NCBI GenBank assembly: GCA_030671005.1
Contig: DAOVAN010000006.1
Location: forward strand, 1 to 24,701
DNA length: 24,701 nucleotides
Reading direction: 5' to 3'
DNA from: Caldifarciminota bacterium
GTDB taxonomy: Bacteria; Hydrothermota; Tepidihabitantia; SM23-42
Of the stretch, positions 22,214 through 24,701 are shown piece after piece (positions within the stretch are counted from its first letter, which is position 1; each line of letters opens with the position of its first letter). Under the pieces are notes generated by a model. That model was not told the origin of the DNA. It saw only the letters and a program-made list of their open reading frames with translations, and searched no databases. A program made the position numbers and the translations under genes.

Positions 22214-24701
22214 ATGCTTCTTAATAACATAAGCAAGGGGAGACTCTTAGGATTAGTACTCCTCACGTGCACCTTGCTCAGTGCGAGATGGATATCGTTC
22301 ACCCCGGGCGGGGTGGAGAAAGCGCCGGAGATAGCAGTAATCTCGGCCAATGAGTTTTCACTCAGCCTCAATATCAACACCTTTGGGGCGCGCATTAATG
22401 AAATCGATACGAAACACATGCTCAACACGGAGAATGAGAATTTTGTACTCCTGAGCATCCCTGATGGATATCACACTGGAGAAATCGGCAAGCCAAACCT
22501 ACCCACCATTAAGAAAACGATTGGTATCCCTCATGGCGCCACCATAAACGTCGAAGTAGTTAACATGGCATACCAGGACATTCCATTGCCTACGCTCGGT
22601 GTCGAAGAGAGAATAATACCCGCGCTCGCACCGGTCTTGAAACTGCCCGGCGAGAAACCAGTACTTGTCATCGACGAAAAAACCTACAACTACGATGGCT
22701 TTCATCCTCAAACCATAGCGAGAACCGTGAGTGATGATGTCATGAGAGGACATCGCTTAGCCGTCGTCGAGATCGCGCCGGTCCAGTATAATCCAATCAC
22801 ACAGACTATCAGATGCTACACCGATCTTCAGCTGGAAATCACCTTTGTTGGTGGCGACATGGCGCGCACACGGGAAATGGTGGTACGGGATTATTCAACG
22901 GTGTATGAAGACTTCATCGAGCGCCGGGTCCTCAACTACAATCTCTACGACAATATCATGCGGGATGTAGTACCTCTGCCGATTCACTATCTAATAATAA
23001 CTCACGATAACTTCGAAACCGGAGTAAACGACCTTGCCTACTGGTTGAAGCAGAAAGGGTTCAAGGTAAAGGTGGCGAATCAGGATAGTATTAGCTCATG
23101 GAATATTGCTGGCATCGAAAGTTACATCGACGCGCAGGTTCCACAGCCAACGTACCTCTTGCTTGTTGGTGACGTGAATGGCGGCTATATGCCGGCTCCG
23201 ATAGGCAGTAACTCAGGCAAGGTTACTGATCTCTACTATGCAGAGACCGATGGCACAGGTTATCTCCCTGACATCTTTTACGGAAGGTTGTCAGTCGAAA
23301 CCCCAGCCCACATCACAACCATTGTCGATAAGATTCTGATATACGAGAAGGCTCAATTACCAACCCCAGCATCCTGGTTTAAAAAGGATGCGTTCCTCTC
23401 AGGCAATGATAACTATACGATAACCGAGGGAACACACAACTATTGCACCACGAATTTCATGGACCCCAATGGCTACACGACATACAAAGTCTATGAACAG
23501 ACCTACGGCGCAACAACCGCCGATGTCTTTACCAATGTGAATGACGGAAGAATTTTGACCACGATGTCAGGTCATGGTAGTGACGATGGCTGGTACGATG
23601 GCCCGCCCTTTCAAGTTTCCCATGTTAATCAGCTGACCAACGGCGACAAACTGACGATTGCCACGGGTCACTGCTGCAATGCAAACAATTTCGGCTGGAC
23701 CAACATGTGTGGTGGTGAATCCTGGATACGTAAAGATAACGGCGGCGCAGTAGCCTACTACGGTGCCTGTCCTTCAACCTATTGGGACGAGGACGACTGG
23801 CTGCAAAAGGAATGGTATGAGGCGATCTACGCCGACTCGATATATGAACATGCACGCTTCACATTGGATGGTATGTACGATGGTGTCGAACTTTCCGGGA
23901 CGAGCGCTTGGACGAAGCGATACTACTATGAGGGCTACCACGTACTGGGTGATCCTTCGTTGGATCTGTGGACCGACGTCCCCACCACAATGGTCGTCAC
24001 CCACGACGGAGCAGTGATTCCTGGTACTGCCGATTTTACGGTCACGGTCACGGGGGGCGGAAGTTCACTCGAGAACGCACTGGTGTGTGCGTGGATCCCT
24101 GATCAATCAACCGAAATGCATGTGTCAGAATATACAAACGCTTCAGGCATCGCCACGATCAGCATTGCGCCAACAACACCGGGCGATACCATGTACGTCA
24201 CGGTAACCGCCCATGATTTCATACCCTATGAGGGTCACGCCATGGTCATCGCGCCGTCTGGCCCCTATGTTACTGCCGGAGCAATAATAATAAACGATGG
24301 CAATAATGGTCAAGCAAACCCCGGAGAAACGATTCAGCTGGGCATTTGGGCAAAGAATATCGGGGTAGCTACGGCGAATTCGGTATATGGACTGCTGTCG
24401 GAATCGGATCCAAATGCTACACTCGGCACCGATTCGAGCTGGTACGGGAATATCGCGCCGAGTGATTCTTCATTATCTTCACCATACTACAGTTTCACGG
24501 TCACGGACAATTGCCCAGATGGTCACAACATCAACTTCACATTAGACTTCTGTGATGTTAACGACAGCATATGGACGTCTAATGTATCAATCACGGTATA
24601 TGCGCCGGTATTGACGTATCAGGATCATACAATATCGGGTGGTAATGGCAATGCGGTGCTCGAGCCGGGGGAAACCGTGGATCTCGTCATCACCCTGGAG
24701 A
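22214..24701 (+). CDS. Secreted C25 (gingipain-like) cysteine peptidase, 3' end outside window
   Basis: A total of 829 codons are present without a stop. A signal peptide (hydrophobic LLGLVLLTCTLLSA) is followed by a C25-type propeptide (about 45-235). The C25 peptidase domain spans about 245-580. His454 in MSGHGSDDGW and Cys488 (second of two Cys in TGHCCNANNF) are the likely catalytic pair. The segment GGESWIRKDNGGAVAYYG and the closing YHVLGDPSLDLWTD are typical. A gingipain-type Ig-like domain (about 585-670) and repeats with NDGNNGQANPGETIQL and GNGNAVLEPGETVDL follow. AGGAGGT precedes the ATG by only 3 nt. Whether a type IX sorting domain exists cannot be seen here. Confidence 0.92.
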   Translation, partial: MLLNNISKGRLLGLVLLTCTLLSARWISFTPGGVEKAPEIAVISANEFSLSLNINTFGARINEIDTKHMLNTENENFVLLSIPDGYHTGEIGKPNLPTIKKTIGIPHGATINVEVVNMAYQDIPLPTLGVEERIIPALAPVLKLPGEKPVLVIDEKTYNYDGFHPQTIARTVSDDVMRGHRLAVVEIAPVQYNPITQTIRCYTDLQLEITFVGGDMARTREMVVRDYSTVYEDFIERRVLNYNLYDNIMRDVVPLPIHYLIITHDNFETGVNDLAYWLKQKGFKVKVANQDSISSWNIAGIESYIDAQVPQPTYLLLVGDVNGGYMPAPIGSNSGKVTDLYYAETDGTGYLPDIFYGRLSVETPAHITTIVDKILIYEKAQLPTPASWFKKDAFLSGNDNYTITEGTHNYCTTNFMDPNGYTTYKVYEQTYGATTADVFTNVNDGRILTTMSGHGSDDGWYDGPPFQVSHVNQLTNGDKLTIATGHCCNANNFGWTNMCGGESWIRKDNGGAVAYYGACPSTYWDEDDWLQKEWYEAIYADSIYEHARFTLDGMYDGVELSGTSAWTKRYYYEGYHVLGDPSLDLWTDVPTTMVVTHDGAVIPGTADFTVTVTGGGSSLENALVCAWIPDQSTEMHVSEYTNASGIATISIAPTTPGDTMYVTVTAHDFIPYEGHAMVIAPSGPYVTAGAIIINDGNNGQANPGETIQLGIWAKNIGVATANSVYGLLSESDPNATLGTDSSWYGNIAPSDSSLSSPYYSFTVTDNCPDGHNINFTLDFCDVNDSIWTSNVSITVYAPVLTYQDHTISGGNGNAVLEPGETVDLVITLE

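Noticed and set aside
1..24701. CRISPR arrays, insertion sequences, rRNA genes, prophage or defence islands
   Set aside because: No repeat-spacer pattern, transposase or integrase, rRNA segment or recognised defence gene was seen on either strand by reading.

Overview
The window looks like a chromosomal piece of an uncultured, LPS-type bacterium, most like candidate division WOR-3 (Stahlbacteria) or a relative in the FCB neighbourhood. That placement is inference. It rests on the combination of LpxB, a C25 (gingipain-like) secreted peptidase with Ig-like domains, DUF6485 and BCAM0308-type proteins, GcvPB and MutL-type genes, and compact operons with many start/stop overlaps. No phage, insertion sequence, CRISPR array or rRNA is visible.

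Layout. (1) 1-143: the 5' end of deoC on the minus strand, divergent from proS. Between them lie two good sigma70-type promoters, a 10-bp perfect inverted repeat and an AT-rich imperfect palindrome. (2) 470-9069, plus strand: a translation and ribosome-maturation operon, proS-rimP-nusA-infB-DUF503-rbfA-DHH phosphoesterase-truB-ribF, with nearly every junction overlapping. (3) 9071-9132: a stem-loop followed by a clear minus-strand terminator between convergent genes. (4) 9163-11301, minus strand: a Spy/CpxP-like periplasmic protein, lpxB, a DUF2905 membrane protein and an FmdB-type zinc ribbon. (5) 11377-13962, minus strand: a chaperone operon whose first element is tRNA-Val(UAC), followed by a BCAM0308-type zinc protein, groES and groEL. 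(6) 14149-15702, minus strand: transaldolase and a DUF1622 membrane protein. (7) 15886-21840, plus strand: a DUF6485 Cys-rich protein, gcvPB, an unrecognised 106-aa gene, a MutL/GlmL-type ATPase, then rpmF-plsX-fabH. (8) 21931-24701, plus strand: two tandem promoters, a structured leader, and the first 829 codons of a secreted C25 peptidase that runs off the window.

The promoters are consistent: TTGACA or TTGACT, a 16-17 bp spacer, then a TATAAT-like -10. At deoC, proS and the DUF6485 gene the -10 ends only 5-7 nt before the ATG and no Shine-Dalgarno sequence is present, which predicts leaderless mRNAs for these operon-first genes. Many genes inside operons carry strong AGGAGG-type sites.

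Points for a second look: the leaderless pattern, the intergenic palindrome, tRNA-Val heading the groESL operon without a CIRCE operator, the DUF6485-gcvPB-orf-mutL operon that lacks partner genes, and the leader of the C25 gene with competing GGAGG/CCTCC stems. I found no convincing new multi-gene defence or mobile system.
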